From CALAED01 sp036555725 (GTDB lineage: Bacteria; Actinomycetota; Actinomycetes; Streptosporangiales; Streptosporangiaceae): a stretch of DNA of 64,000 bases. Positions 1 through 8,263 of this stretch are shown in pieces. The first letter of the stretch is position 1; each line of letters begins with the position of its first letter. Both the position numbers and the translations under genes were made by a program. Under the pieces are notes generated by a model. It saw only the letters and a list, made by a program, of their open reading frames with translations. It was not told the origin of the DNA and ran no database searches. The stretch spans positions 1 to 64,000 of the forward strand of contig DATBKU010000072.1 in NCBI GenBank assembly GCA_036555725.1, read 5' to 3'.

Positions 1-875
1 CGGACGTGGACACGATCATCGCGTGGTTCACCGAGCGCGATCAGACCCTGGCCGCGCAGCGCGACGGCCACTACGTGCTGTGGTTCGAGGCCGACCTCTA
101 CGACCAGCTGCAGATCGTGCAGATCCTGGCCCGCCTCGCCGAGCTGGCGGTGCCGGCCGGGCGCGTCACGCTGATCTGCATCGGGGAGCACCCCGGGATC
201 GCCCGCTTCGGCGGCCTCGGTGAGCTGCGCCCGGAACAGCTGGCCGAGCTGCCCGCGACCAAGGCGTGCGCGACGCTCACCCCGGCCGCGCTCGACCTGG
301 CCACCCGGGCATGGGCGGCCTTCCGTGCCCCGACGCCGGACGGGCTGTCCGTCATCGCCGCCACCCGCTCCGGTGAGCTGCGCTTCCTCGGCGAGGCCTT
401 CGAACGTCTCAGCCGCGAGTACCCCTCCACCCGGGACGGGCTCTCCCTCACCGAACGCCGCGTCCTCGCCGCGACGGCGGACGCCGCGCAGGAGGCCGAC
501 GCCGGAGATGACGCGCAGCAGGCCCAGGCCGTAGAGACCGCGCCGGGGGCAACCGCCGGGGAGGTTTTCCTGCGCGCCTCCGCCCGCGAGGCCCGCCCCT
601 ATCTGGGGGACACCTTTTGCTTCGCCGCGATGGACCGCCTGGCCCGGGCCCCGCACCCGCTGCTGGACATCCGGCCCCCCGGCCCCCCGGTCGAACGCAC
701 CACCCGGCTGCGGCTGACCGCCACCGGCGCCGGGGTGCCGGCGGGCGAGGAGGACCATGTGCGGCTCAACGGCGTCGATCGCTGGATCGGCGGGGTGCAC
801 CTGACCGGCCGCGACGTGCGCTGGAGATGGGACGAGGGCAGGGAGGCCCTGACGACAAGGCCTGGACCTCCCTAG
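1..875 (+). CDS. DUF1835-domain protein, 5' truncated by the window edge
   Basis: The frame is open from the left edge to the TAG at 873-875. A GTG at 6 is in frame but probably internal, because proteins of this family have a further N-terminal stretch before the part seen here. The visible segment VLWFEADLYDQLQIVQIL, followed by a conserved FGGLGELRPEQLAEL, is typical of actinobacterial DUF1835 proteins. The second half is a weakly conserved helical region with a Pro- and Arg-rich end. The biochemical role of DUF1835 is not established and I assign none. A convergent secreted protein follows 41 bases downstream. Confidence 0.75.
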   Translation, partial: DVDTIIAWFTERDQTLAAQRDGHYVLWFEADLYDQLQIVQILARLAELAVPAGRVTLICIGEHPGIARFGGLGELRPEQLAELPATKACATLTPAALDLATRAWAAFRAPTPDGLSVIAATRSGELRFLGEAFERLSREYPSTRDGLSLTERRVLAATADAAQEADAGDDAQQAQAVETAPGATAGEVFLRASAREARPYLGDTFCFAAMDRLARAPHPLLDIRPPGPPVERTTRLRLTATGAGVPAGEEDHVRLNGVDRWIGGVHLTGRDVRWRWDEGREALTTRPGPP

Positions 876-916
876 CTCTTACCTTGTTGGTCACTTCGGC
901 TCGGTCGACTCGGCCG

Positions 917-1318
917 TCAGCAGGGGAACCCGGTAACGGCAGCCGCACGGCTGGGTGCCGACCTGTTGCCGGCCGCGTCCCGCGCCTTGACGGTGATCAT
1001 GTTGGTCCCCGGCGTCAGGACGTTGTGCAACCAAGCCCATACGCCCGACACTTGGTCCTGGTCGATGCCCGTACCGATGAATCTGCCGTCGGCGAAGACG
1101 TCGTATTTCAGCTGGGGCTGAGGCGTGACGTTGTCCGTCGACCGGCTGAATCCGACGATGACCTGCAGGCAGTTGTAGCCCTGGGCATAGTCGATGCGGG
1201 GCGCTGTGGGCGGGGTGGTGTCGCGGTAGGCGAGCGCCGGGGTGCCGGCGAGAACGGTGGACGCGGCCGTGGCTGCCACGGCGACGACCGCCACGCGGGT
1301 GAAGCGTGAGTTTGACAT
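917..1318 (-). CDS. Small secreted protein with a fibronectin type III-like domain
   Basis: The predicted protein has 133 residues. The start at 1318 is chosen because GGAG lies 5 bases upstream; a longer frame up to 1429 lacks this. Residues 1-30 form a signal peptide (basic start, Ala/Val-rich core, ending around TPALA). The mature part runs DTTPPTAPRI, then a domain with paired aromatic and Gly/Asn turns, ending VKARDAAGNRSAPS, which is the usual G-strand of Fn3/Ig-like modules attached to bacterial carbohydrate-active enzymes. There is one such domain and no catalytic module, so it is probably an extracellular binding or structural protein. Two Cys residues (one near the start of the domain, one at the extreme C-terminus) could form a disulfide. 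Confidence 0.7.
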   Translation of the reverse strand: MSNSRFTRVAVVAVAATAASTVLAGTPALAYRDTTPPTAPRIDYAQGYNCLQVIVGFSRSTDNVTPQPQLKYDVFADGRFIGTGIDQDQVSGVWAWLHNVLTPGTNMITVKARDAAGNRSAPSRAAAVTGFPC

Positions 1319-1658
1319 TGGCTCTCCTTTGAAGCCCGAATGTCTGGCCGGTGTCTGCCGTACCCAGCCTGCAATAAAACCAACGGCGATTGGCGATAAT
1401 CTGCTGGCCGATCTGGGCCGGTTCGCCATGCCGACCGAATCCGGACGGCTGCTGAACCTGTCCTCAACCTAAGTCCGCAGGTGAGCGGGCTGATTGGGCG
1501 GAGGAAGGGCGACTTCCGGGCAGCGGCGGCGCAGACGGGTGGACCGCACATTGAGCCATCCACCGGCAGTTTGCGTAGCACTCTCGGGCTCTGTTGTGCG
1601 GTTCCGCAGCGCGCCGACCCGAGGCTCGACGATTCCGGACCTGTCTGGAGCGTGACCG
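1319..1658. other. Intergenic region between divergent genes
   Basis: These 340 bases separate the secreted Fn3-like gene (minus) from the redox operon (plus). I see no convincing coding frame. Both promoters should lie here. An AT-richer patch around 1370-1400 contains GATAAT at about 1395 on the plus strand, but no paired -35 hexamer is convincing. Confidence 0.4.
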
Positions 1659-1973
1659 ATGTACGACCACCAGCGGCGACGACAGTTCAGGCGCCGAGAC
1701 TCCGGTCTTGCCCAGATAGGCGCGTGGACCCGTCGGTCGATCGCGGCGGGCGTCGTGCTGGCCGCGGGGCTGGCCGCCTGGGCGGCCCACGCATTCCCAG
1801 GTCAGGCCGCATCGTCCCCGTCCACGCAGACCTCGCAGACCTCGCCGGCGCCGACGGCGTCCGCCCAGAGCCGCGAGCCCGCGGTCCCGGACGACGGTGA
1901 AACCCTCGCCCCGCCCGCCCAGCCGCCGGCTCCGGCGCAGGGCGGTTCCCACGTGACCTCCGGCGGCTCGTGA
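1659..1973 (+). CDS. Small membrane-anchored Pro/Ser/Thr-rich protein, first gene of the redox operon
   Basis: The predicted protein has 104 residues. An Arg-rich N-terminus (YDHQRRRQFRRRD) precedes one hydrophobic segment at about residues 27-45 (IAAGVVLAAGLAAWAAHAF). The rest is a disordered Ser/Thr/Pro-rich extracytoplasmic tail ending HVTSGGS. Its stop (TGA 1971-1973) overlaps the ATG of the ApbE gene at 1973, so the two are translationally coupled. I do not recognise the family. In related actinobacterial loci this position is often held by an FMN-binding domain protein that ApbE flavinylates, but this protein is too short for that domain and shows no DGxTGAT-like acceptor site. It could be a remnant of such a protein or an unrelated anchor. 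Confidence 0.55.
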   Translation: MYDHQRRRQFRRRDSGLAQIGAWTRRSIAAGVVLAAGLAAWAAHAFPGQAASSPSTQTSQTSPAPTASAQSREPAVPDDGETLAPPAQPPAPAQGGSHVTSGGS

Positions 1974-2899
1974 TGGAGGCCGCGGTCAGCTTTCCGGTGT
2001 GGGGCACGACGGCCGGCCTCCTGGTCACCGATCCGCGCCGCCTGGGTCAGGCCCGGCAGGAGCTCGCGGCCGAGATCATCGCGATGGGCGATGCGTGCGA
2101 CCGGTTCCGCCCCGATTCGGAGCTGTCCCGGCTCAACGCCCGGCCCGGGCGTCCGTTCACCGTCTCGCCGCTGTTCGCCGAGACGCTCGGCCACGCGCTG
2201 CGGGTGGCCGCCGCCACGGATGGAGCGGTCGATCCAACCGTCGGCGGCGCACTGATCGCGGCCGGATACGACCGCGACCTGGCGGAGGTACAGCGCGGGC
2301 GTACGGCGGTGAGTATCACGATCCGGCCGGTCGCCGGATGGCGGACGGTGCGCCTGGACGACGACGTCATACGGACCCGTGCCGGAGTCGTACTCGATCT
2401 CGGGGCCACCGCCAAGGCGCATGCGGCCGACCGGGCGGCGGCGCGCGCCGCGGCCGCCACCGGCTGCGGGGTGCTGGTCGGCTTGGGCGGTGACATCGCC
2501 GTCAGCGGACCGCCACCGGCCGGTGGATGGCGCGTCCGGGTGACCGACGACCACCGCGCGGGGCCCGCCGATCCGGGGCAGGACGTGACGATCATGGCGG
2601 GCGGGCTGGCCACCTCGTCGGTCACCGTACGGCGCTGGCAGCGTGGCGACCGCCTGCTGCACCACATCATCGACCCGGCGAACGGCACGCCGGCGTCATC
2701 GTGCTGGCGCACGGTCAGCGTCACCGCCGCGAGCTGTGTCGACGCCAACGCGGCGGCGACCGCGGCCATCGTCAAGGGGCGGGGAGCCGACGCCTGGCTG
2801 GCCGGTCGGCGGCTGCCCGCACGGCTCGTCGACGTCGATGGATCCGTCGTCACCGTCGCCGGCTGGCCGGCCGGCGATCCGGTCGGAGCGTCCGCGTGA
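1973..2899 (+). CDS. apbE: FAD:protein FMN transferase (ApbE family)
   Basis: ApbE proteins transfer FMN from FAD to a Thr or Ser of a target redox protein, normally outside the cytoplasm. Family features are visible in order: an N-terminal WGT(T)A motif, CDRFRPDSELSRLN, VDPTVGGALIAAGYDRD, LDLGATAKAHAADRA, VGLGGDIAVSGP, and the metal-binding signature HHIIDPANGTPA. There is no obvious lipobox or signal peptide, which is common for actinobacterial ApbE encoded inside operons. The ATG at 1973 is preferred over the in-frame GTG at 1970 because it overlaps the upstream stop. The next gene starts 46 bases downstream. No clear flavinylation target is encoded next to it. Confidence 0.9.
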   Translation: MEAAVSFPVWGTTAGLLVTDPRRLGQARQELAAEIIAMGDACDRFRPDSELSRLNARPGRPFTVSPLFAETLGHALRVAAATDGAVDPTVGGALIAAGYDRDLAEVQRGRTAVSITIRPVAGWRTVRLDDDVIRTRAGVVLDLGATAKAHAADRAAARAAAATGCGVLVGLGGDIAVSGPPPAGGWRVRVTDDHRAGPADPGQDVTIMAGGLATSSVTVRRWQRGDRLLHHIIDPANGTPASSCWRTVSVTAASCVDANAAATAAIVKGRGADAWLAGRRLPARLVDVDGSVVTVAGWPAGDPVGASA

Positions 2900-2945
2900 A
2901 CGCCCGGCGGCCGGACGACATCGCAGCGCCGGCGAGGAGGCCGCG

Positions 2946-3986
2946 ATGAGCGTGCTGTGGTTGACGGCCCGCGCCACCGGCGAGGTGGCGCTGCTGTTCT
3001 TGACGATCGTCCTCGCGCTCGGCGCGCTGTCGGCGGTCCGCGTGGGCGGCCGCCGGGTGCCGCGCTTCGTGATCGCCGGAATGCATCGCAACCTCACCCT
3101 GGCCGGGCTCGGGTTCCTCACCGTCCACATACTTGCGACGGTGCTGGACTCGTATGTGCCGATCGACGTCGTCGACAGCGTCGTGCCCTTCGCCTCCGCC
3201 TACCGGCCGATCTGGCTCGGCCTGGGCGCCTTCGCCTTCGACACGCTCCTCGTGCTGACCGTGACGAGCCTGCTGCGGACGCGCCTGAACCCGCGGTGGT
3301 GGCGGGCGGCGCACTGGTCGGCGTACGGCTGCTGGCTGCTCGCCGTGGTGCATGCGCTGGGTACCGGCTCCGACACCCGCACGTCGGTCTTCCTGCTGCT
3401 CACCGGCGGCTGCGCGGCGGTGGCGCTGGGCACGCTGGCCTGGCGGCTGGCGGCCGGCGGTCCTGGCCATGAGATGCTGCGCGTCGGCGCCGGCCTGGGC
3501 GCGGTGATCGCCATCGCCGCGATCGGCGGGTGGGCGATGTGGGGCCCGCTGGCCGGGGGCTGGGCTCTCCGCGCGGGGACGCCGCCGAGCCTGGTGGCCG
3601 GCGCGAACATCGCGGACACCGCCGGCTCCCCGCCCACTCCGTCTTCTCGACGCTCGCGAGCCGCGGCCTCGACGGTCCTGCACGCGCCGTTCACCGCCCC
3701 CTTCACCGGGCGCGCCCACGCCCGCTTCACCGGCCCCGCCGGCGAGGCCGGGCGGCTCACCCTGAGCGGCCGTACGATCTGGCTCGGCACCACCGGGGAT
3801 CAGCGGCTCTACGTCGGCCGGTCACATACGGACCGGTACGGCCGCCTCATCGGCGTCCTGCACGACGCGGCCGGCAACGCGGTCACCGTACGGGTCACGC
3901 TCCCCCCCAACACCAGCGGCGGCGTCCTTCGGGTCCTCCCCGGTGCCCGGACAACCTCGGCCGCCACAACCGCGGGCGGCGACTGA
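2946..3986 (+). CDS. Ferric-reductase-like transmembrane protein with a C-terminal soluble domain
   Basis: The predicted protein has 346 residues; the start has GAGGAGG 5 bases upstream. Six to seven hydrophobic helices fill residues 1-210. Histidines suited to heme ligation lie in helix pairs: MHRNLTLAGLGFLTVHIL and AAHWSAYGCWLLAVVHALG, the pattern of ferric reductase-like/cytochrome b561-type domains. After a linker, a roughly 130-residue polar domain ends the protein (FTGRAHARFTG, LTLSGRTIWLGTTG), which I do not recognise. Inference: it passes electrons across the membrane, from the NuoF-like protein and ferredoxin inside to a flavin or other acceptor outside. Its stop overlaps the next ATG (TGATG at 3984-3988). 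Confidence 0.8.
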   Translation: MSVLWLTARATGEVALLFLTIVLALGALSAVRVGGRRVPRFVIAGMHRNLTLAGLGFLTVHILATVLDSYVPIDVVDSVVPFASAYRPIWLGLGAFAFDTLLVLTVTSLLRTRLNPRWWRAAHWSAYGCWLLAVVHALGTGSDTRTSVFLLLTGGCAAVALGTLAWRLAAGGPGHEMLRVGAGLGAVIAIAAIGGWAMWGPLAGGWALRAGTPPSLVAGANIADTAGSPPTPSSRRSRAAASTVLHAPFTAPFTGRAHARFTGPAGEAGRLTLSGRTIWLGTTGDQRLYVGRSHTDRYGRLIGVLHDAAGNAVTVRVTLPPNTSGGVLRVLPGARTTSAATTAGGD

Positions 3987-5284
3987 TGACGGCTACCACG
4001 GTCGCGCCGGGGATCTCGCCGACGATCACCCGCCTGCTGACCGGCTACCACGAGACAGGCCGGGCCGCCGACCTGGGCGACCATCTGCGGCGGCATGGGC
4101 CGCCGCCACTGTCGGGGCGGTCCGGCGACGGCCGGCTCATCGGGATCATCGAGCGGGCCGGCCTGACCGGGCGCGGCGGCGGCGCCTTCCCGACCGCCCG
4201 CAAGCTGCACACGGTTGCCGACGCCAAACGGCAGGCGGTCGTCGTGGTCAACGGCGGCGAGAGCGAGCCGGTCAGCGGCAAGGACCGGCTGCTGCTCACC
4301 GTCGCCCCGCACCTCGTGCTCGACGGAGCCGCCCTCGCGGCGGAGGCCGTCGGCGCCAGCGAGATCATCGTCTGCACCCACTCCGGCGGCGACCCGCGCA
4401 CCGACCTGCGCTCGATCGTCCAACGGGCCATCGCCGACCGCGGCCGAGCCCGGTTGACCACCGTACCGACCCGAGTGACGGCCATCCCCGACCGCTACGT
4501 CGCCAGCGAGGAGACCGCCCTGGTCGGCTGGCTCAACGACGGCAAGGCGCTGCCCGCGTTCACCCCGCCACGCCCATTCGAGCGCGGTGTGGGCGGCCGG
4601 CCCACCCTGATCAGCAACGCCGAAACCTACGCCCACATCGCACTCATCGCCCGGCACGGCCCGGACTGGTTCCGCTCCTGCGGCGCGCCGGACGCGCCCG
4701 GCACCGCGCTGTTCACGGTGACGGGCGCCGTACGCCGCGCGGGCGTCATCGAGGCGCCGCTCGGCACTCCCCTCAGGGACCTGCTCGGCCTCGCCGGAGA
4801 CGCCGCCGAGCCGCTGCAGGCCCTGCTGGTCGGCGGTTACGGCGGCGCGTGGCTGCCGATGGAGCTGCTCGGCACGCCCGCCACGCCGTCGGCACTGCGG
4901 GCGGCCGGATCGGCGCTCGGCCCCGGCATCGTCATCGCCCTGCCCGCACGCGCCTGCGGCCTGGCCGAGACCGCCCGGGTACTGGCCTGGCTCGCCGACC
5001 AGACGGCGGGCCAGTGCGGGCCCTGTGTGTTCGGGCTGCCCGCGATCGCCCGCGACTTCGCCCAGATCGCCGGCTGCGCCGCCGACCGGCAGCTGTACCA
5101 GCGGCTGCGGAACCGGCTCGACGTCATCCCGGGCCGCGGCGCCTGCCGCCACCCCGACGGCGCCGTCCGGCTGGCCGCCAGCGCGCTGCGCGTCTTCGCT
5201 GGTCATCTGGCCGCACACGAACGATCCGGCGGCTGCCTGTCCGCGCGGCGACCCGGCGGACTGCCGACACCGGGCGGGCGGTGA
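3986..5284 (+). CDS. NuoF-like NAD(P)H/flavin oxidoreductase with SLBB and Fe-S regions
   Basis: The predicted protein has 432 residues. AGLTGRGGGAFPTARK at about residue 60 is the NuoF FMN/NADH-fold glycine signature. It is followed by VNGGESEPVSGKDR, a degenerate form of the complex I NGDEGEPGTxKDR motif. YVASEETALVGWLNDG and PTLISNAETYAHI follow as in NuoF, then an SLBB-type region. The C-terminal cluster region has GQCGPC and a later GRGACRHPDG, giving three cysteines where complex I NuoF has four. This points to a family of soluble NuoF relatives paired with a small ferredoxin. Likely role: moving electrons between a nicotinamide or flavin pool and the ferredoxin of 5281. The ATG overlaps the previous stop. 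Confidence 0.8.
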   Translation: MTATTVAPGISPTITRLLTGYHETGRAADLGDHLRRHGPPPLSGRSGDGRLIGIIERAGLTGRGGGAFPTARKLHTVADAKRQAVVVVNGGESEPVSGKDRLLLTVAPHLVLDGAALAAEAVGASEIIVCTHSGGDPRTDLRSIVQRAIADRGRARLTTVPTRVTAIPDRYVASEETALVGWLNDGKALPAFTPPRPFERGVGGRPTLISNAETYAHIALIARHGPDWFRSCGAPDAPGTALFTVTGAVRRAGVIEAPLGTPLRDLLGLAGDAAEPLQALLVGGYGGAWLPMELLGTPATPSALRAAGSALGPGIVIALPARACGLAETARVLAWLADQTAGQCGPCVFGLPAIARDFAQIAGCAADRQLYQRLRNRLDVIPGRGACRHPDGAVRLAASALRVFAGHLAAHERSGGCLSARRPGGLPTPGGR

Positions 5285-5490
5285 GCGACATGGGCCGGCG
5301 CCTCCGTGTCAATCCGATCACCTGCACCGGGCACGGCCTGTGCGCCGAACTACTACCCGAGGCGATCGGCCTCGACGAATGGGGCTACCCGATCATCGGC
5401 CCGCTGCCGGATCAGCTCATCCCGCTCGCCCGCCGCGCCGTGGCCGACTGCCCCGCCCTCGCCCTGGAACTCATCGACGACGACCGGTAG
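5281..5490 (+). CDS. Small ferredoxin ([3Fe-4S]-type, one cluster)
   Basis: The predicted protein has 69 residues. The only cysteines are in CTGHGLC and the later ADCPALAL. This is the CxGxGxC...CP pattern of single-cluster actinobacterial ferredoxins with a [3Fe-4S] centre (a His replaces the residue where a fourth Cys would sit). The GTG at 5281 overlaps the TGA of the NuoF-like gene; an ATG at 5290 is the alternative. It closes the redox operon. Ferredoxins of this type often serve cytochromes P450, but no P450 is encoded nearby and the tight coupling suggests the NuoF-like protein is the partner. Confidence 0.85.
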   Translation: MSDMGRRLRVNPITCTGHGLCAELLPEAIGLDEWGYPIIGPLPDQLIPLARRAVADCPALALELIDDDR

Positions 5491-5502
5491 CCGTGGGCGC
5501 GT

Positions 5503-6408
5503 TCAGATTTCGTCGAGGATGCTGTGCAGGATGTCGAGGGCGTTCACGGATGCGGCCACCACGCTGAGTTCGTTCATGACCGCCGTGTAGTCGTCGATAT
5601 CTTCGCGTTTGTCCAGGTAGAGCGCGCTGTTGAGCTGTTCGAGGTAGACCACGTCGGCCAGGTCCGGCTGGGGGAAGCGCAGGATGGTGAAGGGTCCCCC
5701 GGCGGCGGCGTGCCCGCCGGCGCGGAACGGGACGATCTGCAGCGTGACGTTGGGCCGGCCGCTCAACTCGATGAGGTGCTTCAGCTGGCCGCGCATGACG
5801 CTGCGGCTGCCCAGCGGACGGCGGAGGGCGGCCTCGTCCAGCACCGCCCAGAGTGTAGGCGCATCGGGCTGCCGGAGGAGTCGCTGGCGGCTCATCCGGA
5901 GGCTCACGCGCCGCTCGATGTCACTCTCGGGGGCGTCTTTGTGGCGGAGGAGGACGACGGCGCGCGCGTACTCCGGGGTCTGCATCAGACCGTGTACGAA
6001 CTGCATCTCGTAGCTGCGGATGACCGAGGCGGTCGCCTCCAGCCCGACGTAGACCTCCAGCCAGCTGGGCATGATGTCGTTGTACTGGTGCCACCAGCCC
6101 GGGGCGCTTGCCTGCCGGGCCAGGTCCAGCAGCGTCTCGCGTTCCCGCTCGGCGGTGATTCCGTACAAGGTGAGCAGGTCCGCCACGTCGCGTTGTTTGA
6201 ACCCGCTGCGCCCCAGCTCCAGACGGCTGATCTTCGAGTGCGTCGCGCGGATCGCCGCGCCGGCTTGTTCCCGGGTGACGCCCTTGGACTCGCGCAACCG
6301 GCGCAGCTGCGTGCCGACCATGATCCGCAATGCCGTCGGCCCAGCCTGAGGCAGGGAGGCCGCCACGCCCCCGGGGACGGATTCTTCTTTCCGTTGAGCC
6401 GGGTCCAT
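5503..6408 (-). CDS. XRE-family transcriptional regulator with DUF5753
   Basis: The predicted protein has 301 residues; the start at 6408 has GGGAGGGGG 5 bases upstream. Residues about 30-90 are a helix-turn-helix of the XRE class (LRRLRESKGVTREQAGAAI, THSKISRLELGR). The remainder is DUF5753, with the typical PGWWHQYND, SYEMQFVHGLMQTPEYARAV and VTLQIVPFRAGGHAA segments. These regulators are abundant in actinomycetes, usually paired with a DUF397 gene. Here the partner is probably the divergent DUF397 gene at 8264, about 1.8 kb away, with a methyltransferase and a small gene between. Known members of the pair (for example WhiJ-like systems in Streptomyces) influence development and secondary metabolism; the role here is inferred only by analogy. 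Confidence 0.88.
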   Translation of the reverse strand: MDPAQRKEESVPGGVAASLPQAGPTALRIMVGTQLRRLRESKGVTREQAGAAIRATHSKISRLELGRSGFKQRDVADLLTLYGITAERERETLLDLARQASAPGWWHQYNDIMPSWLEVYVGLEATASVIRSYEMQFVHGLMQTPEYARAVVLLRHKDAPESDIERRVSLRMSRQRLLRQPDAPTLWAVLDEAALRRPLGSRSVMRGQLKHLIELSGRPNVTLQIVPFRAGGHAAAGGPFTILRFPQPDLADVVYLEQLNSALYLDKREDIDDYTAVMNELSVVAASVNALDILHSILDEI

Positions 6409-6535
6409 AAGCACCCCCTCCCAAGATGTCATTGGCTTACCGTGGGGTGCGGCCCGGGCGAATAAGCCTCCAGGCTGGGCATCTTAGCAAGGAGGCCTCG
6501 CGCGGAGCCGCCGCTTGCTCCCTTGTCGCGGTTGT

Positions 6536-7357
6536 TCAGGGCTTTCGTCCCACGGCACCGAAGACGTCCACCGCCTCGGGGGTGCCCCACGGGCTGTGGT
6601 CGGGCCGCCATAGCGAGCACGACACCACGCCGGGTTCGAGCAGTTCGAGGCGGTCGAAGAAGCCCGCCAGCTGTTCGGGGGTGCGCAGGTAGATCGGGGC
6701 CCCGCCGGCTTCGTTCCACCGCCGTACGGCCTCCTCCATCCGCGTGCCGGTGACGCTGTTGGTGGGGTGCTGAATCGCCAGGTAACTGCCCGAGGGAACG
6801 GCGTCCAGCAACCGGTTCACGGTCGCGTACGCCTCTTCGTCGTCCCCGAGGTAGTGCAGCACGCCCAGCAGCATCAACGCGACCGGCCGGCCGAAGTCCA
6901 GCGTGTTCGCCGCGCGCTCCAGAATCGGCTCGGGGTCGCGCAGGTCACCGTCGATGTAGTCGGTGGCCCCTTCGGGGGAGCTGGTGAGCAATGCGCGAGC
7001 GTGCACCAGCACGAGGGGGTCGTTGTCAACGTAGACGATGCGTGTTTCGGGAGCCACTCGCTGGGCGACCTCATGGGTGTTATCGGCGGTGGGCAACCCA
7101 GTGCCGATGTCCAGGTATTGGCGAATTCCCGCCTCACCGGTCAAGTACCGCACGACCCGGCCCAGATACGCCCGATCGTGCCGGGCGTTGTCGACGATTT
7201 CCGGCAGGACCTCGCGGACCTGATCCCCGACCTCCCGGTCGATGGGGTAGTTGTCTTTGCCCCCCAGCCAGTAGTTCCAGATCCGTGCCGAGTGCGACAC
7301 GCTGGTATCGATCACCGGCGAAGAAGCGGACTCATCCGAAGGTGAGGGCGTATTCAT
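6536..7357 (-). CDS. DUF574-type SAM-dependent methyltransferase
   Basis: The predicted protein has 273 residues. SHSARIWNYWLGGKDNYPID near the N-terminus is the hallmark of the actinobacterial Methyltransf_19 (DUF574) family. The SAM-binding glycine motif YLDIGTGLPT follows, then VYVDNDPLVLVHARAL as motif II and LLGVLHYLGDD as motif IV. Substrates of this family are unknown. Many copies occur per genome, frequently beside XRE/DUF397 genes as here. The gene is 127 bases downstream-oriented to the XRE gene, on the same strand. The ribosome binding site is weak (GAGAG about 9 bases before the ATG). Confidence 0.88.
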   Translation of the reverse strand: MNTPSPSDESASSPVIDTSVSHSARIWNYWLGGKDNYPIDREVGDQVREVLPEIVDNARHDRAYLGRVVRYLTGEAGIRQYLDIGTGLPTADNTHEVAQRVAPETRIVYVDNDPLVLVHARALLTSSPEGATDYIDGDLRDPEPILERAANTLDFGRPVALMLLGVLHYLGDDEEAYATVNRLLDAVPSGSYLAIQHPTNSVTGTRMEEAVRRWNEAGGAPIYLRTPEQLAGFFDRLELLEPGVVSCSLWRPDHSPWGTPEAVDVFGAVGRKP

Positions 7358-7579
7358 GGGAAAGGGCTCTCTCGTGGATTGGTCTCGTGCTGTGCGGCTC
7401 GCATCGTGAGTGCTACACAGAGTGATGAATGACTGATTTCTTGGCTATCATGCCAAGTATTCGCAGTGCCTCTCTATTGGCAAACACCTATACGGCTTTT
7501 GTTATGGAGAACGCAGTCACCCGGAGGCCGCGGGGATTGTCATGCGCCCCACAGGCGGGGACGAGGCGCGTCAGGGCTG

Positions 7580-7849
7580 CTAAGCGGCGGTCCCCGGAGC
7601 GGCGGCGGGCGGCCTCGTCTGTGCGACCCGCATGGCATGGAGCAGTCGATTCGGGTCACTGTCGGTGATAACGAGCCCGCTGGGTGCGCTCCAGCAGGGA
7701 TACGCGGTGAAAGCGCGCTTGCCGTAGCTCCACAACACCACCCATCCCGGCATCGCGGTCTGGAGTTGATCGGCAACGGTCCGCTGCTGACTGTCGAGGT
7801 GGTCTCGGGTCGCCGGTTCCAGGCGGGTACGCCCGTAGCGGTGCCGCAT
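7580..7849 (-). CDS. Small hypothetical protein of the XRE/DUF397 island
   Basis: The predicted protein has 89 residues. The start at 7849 is chosen for an upstream GAGGAG about 10 bases away; the frame continues upstream but loses protein-like composition. The core TAMPGWVVLWSYGKRAFTAY, then CWSAPSGLVITDSDPNRLLH, resembles short actinomycete proteins found beside DUF397 and XRE genes. No catalytic motif is visible. The function is unknown. The 222 bases between it and the methyltransferase hold no gene, only a 6-base inverted repeat (7440-7445/7452-7457). Confidence 0.55.
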   Translation of the reverse strand: MRHRYGRTRLEPATRDHLDSQQRTVADQLQTAMPGWVVLWSYGKRAFTAYPCWSAPSGLVITDSDPNRLLHAMRVAQTRPPAAAPGTAA

Positions 7850-8263
7850 CGTCCACCAGCTCCTCACGTTCGATCGACGCAGGCGCGGGGGTCGGTGTGA
7901 TCTTGTGGGGAGTTTCTCGTCCTTGATCGGATCCGCGCACACCGACCAAGGACGAGGAACGCCCCTCGGCCAGGCCCTCCATCACTCGTGGTCTGGAGGG
8001 CCACGCCGCTGTGGACAATCCTCCTCAGCTGACCGTGCAGCCGCAAGCTCCGTTGCGAGAACAGGCAAAAGAAATCTCAAATGCAAACGCAGATGCATGT
8101 GCAAAGGGTCTACGATTCGGAGGTGCGGGGGCCTTAACGGTCCAGTCGGCACGGGCGCTAGAGCCGGGCCGATAGTCCGTCGCGCGCCGCCGCCCACGCT
8201 GCTCAACAAGCCCTGCGACCGCCGTAACACCGCAGGCCAACGCCCTCCTACACGGGAAGAGGA
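7850..8263. promoter_or_regulatory. Intergenic region with two hairpins and TGCA repeats upstream of DUF397
   Basis: These 414 bases between divergent small genes contain no convincing coding frame. A perfect 10-base inverted repeat (CTCGTCCTTG, 7916-7925, with 7947-7956) and a perfect 9-base one (GGCCCTCCA, 7973-7981, with 7994-8002) could form hairpins. From about 8060 to 8110 the composition turns AT-rich and holds closely spaced TGCA words (ATGCAAACGCAGATGCATG and then TGCAAA). Such repeats are plausible operators for the XRE regulator, by inference only. The DUF397 gene follows with GAAGAGGA before its ATG. Confidence 0.45.

Noticed and set aside
1242..1472. A small plus-strand gene between the secreted protein and the redox operon
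   Set aside because: It overlaps the signal peptide and promoter of the minus-strand gene and has no binding site or familiar sequence.
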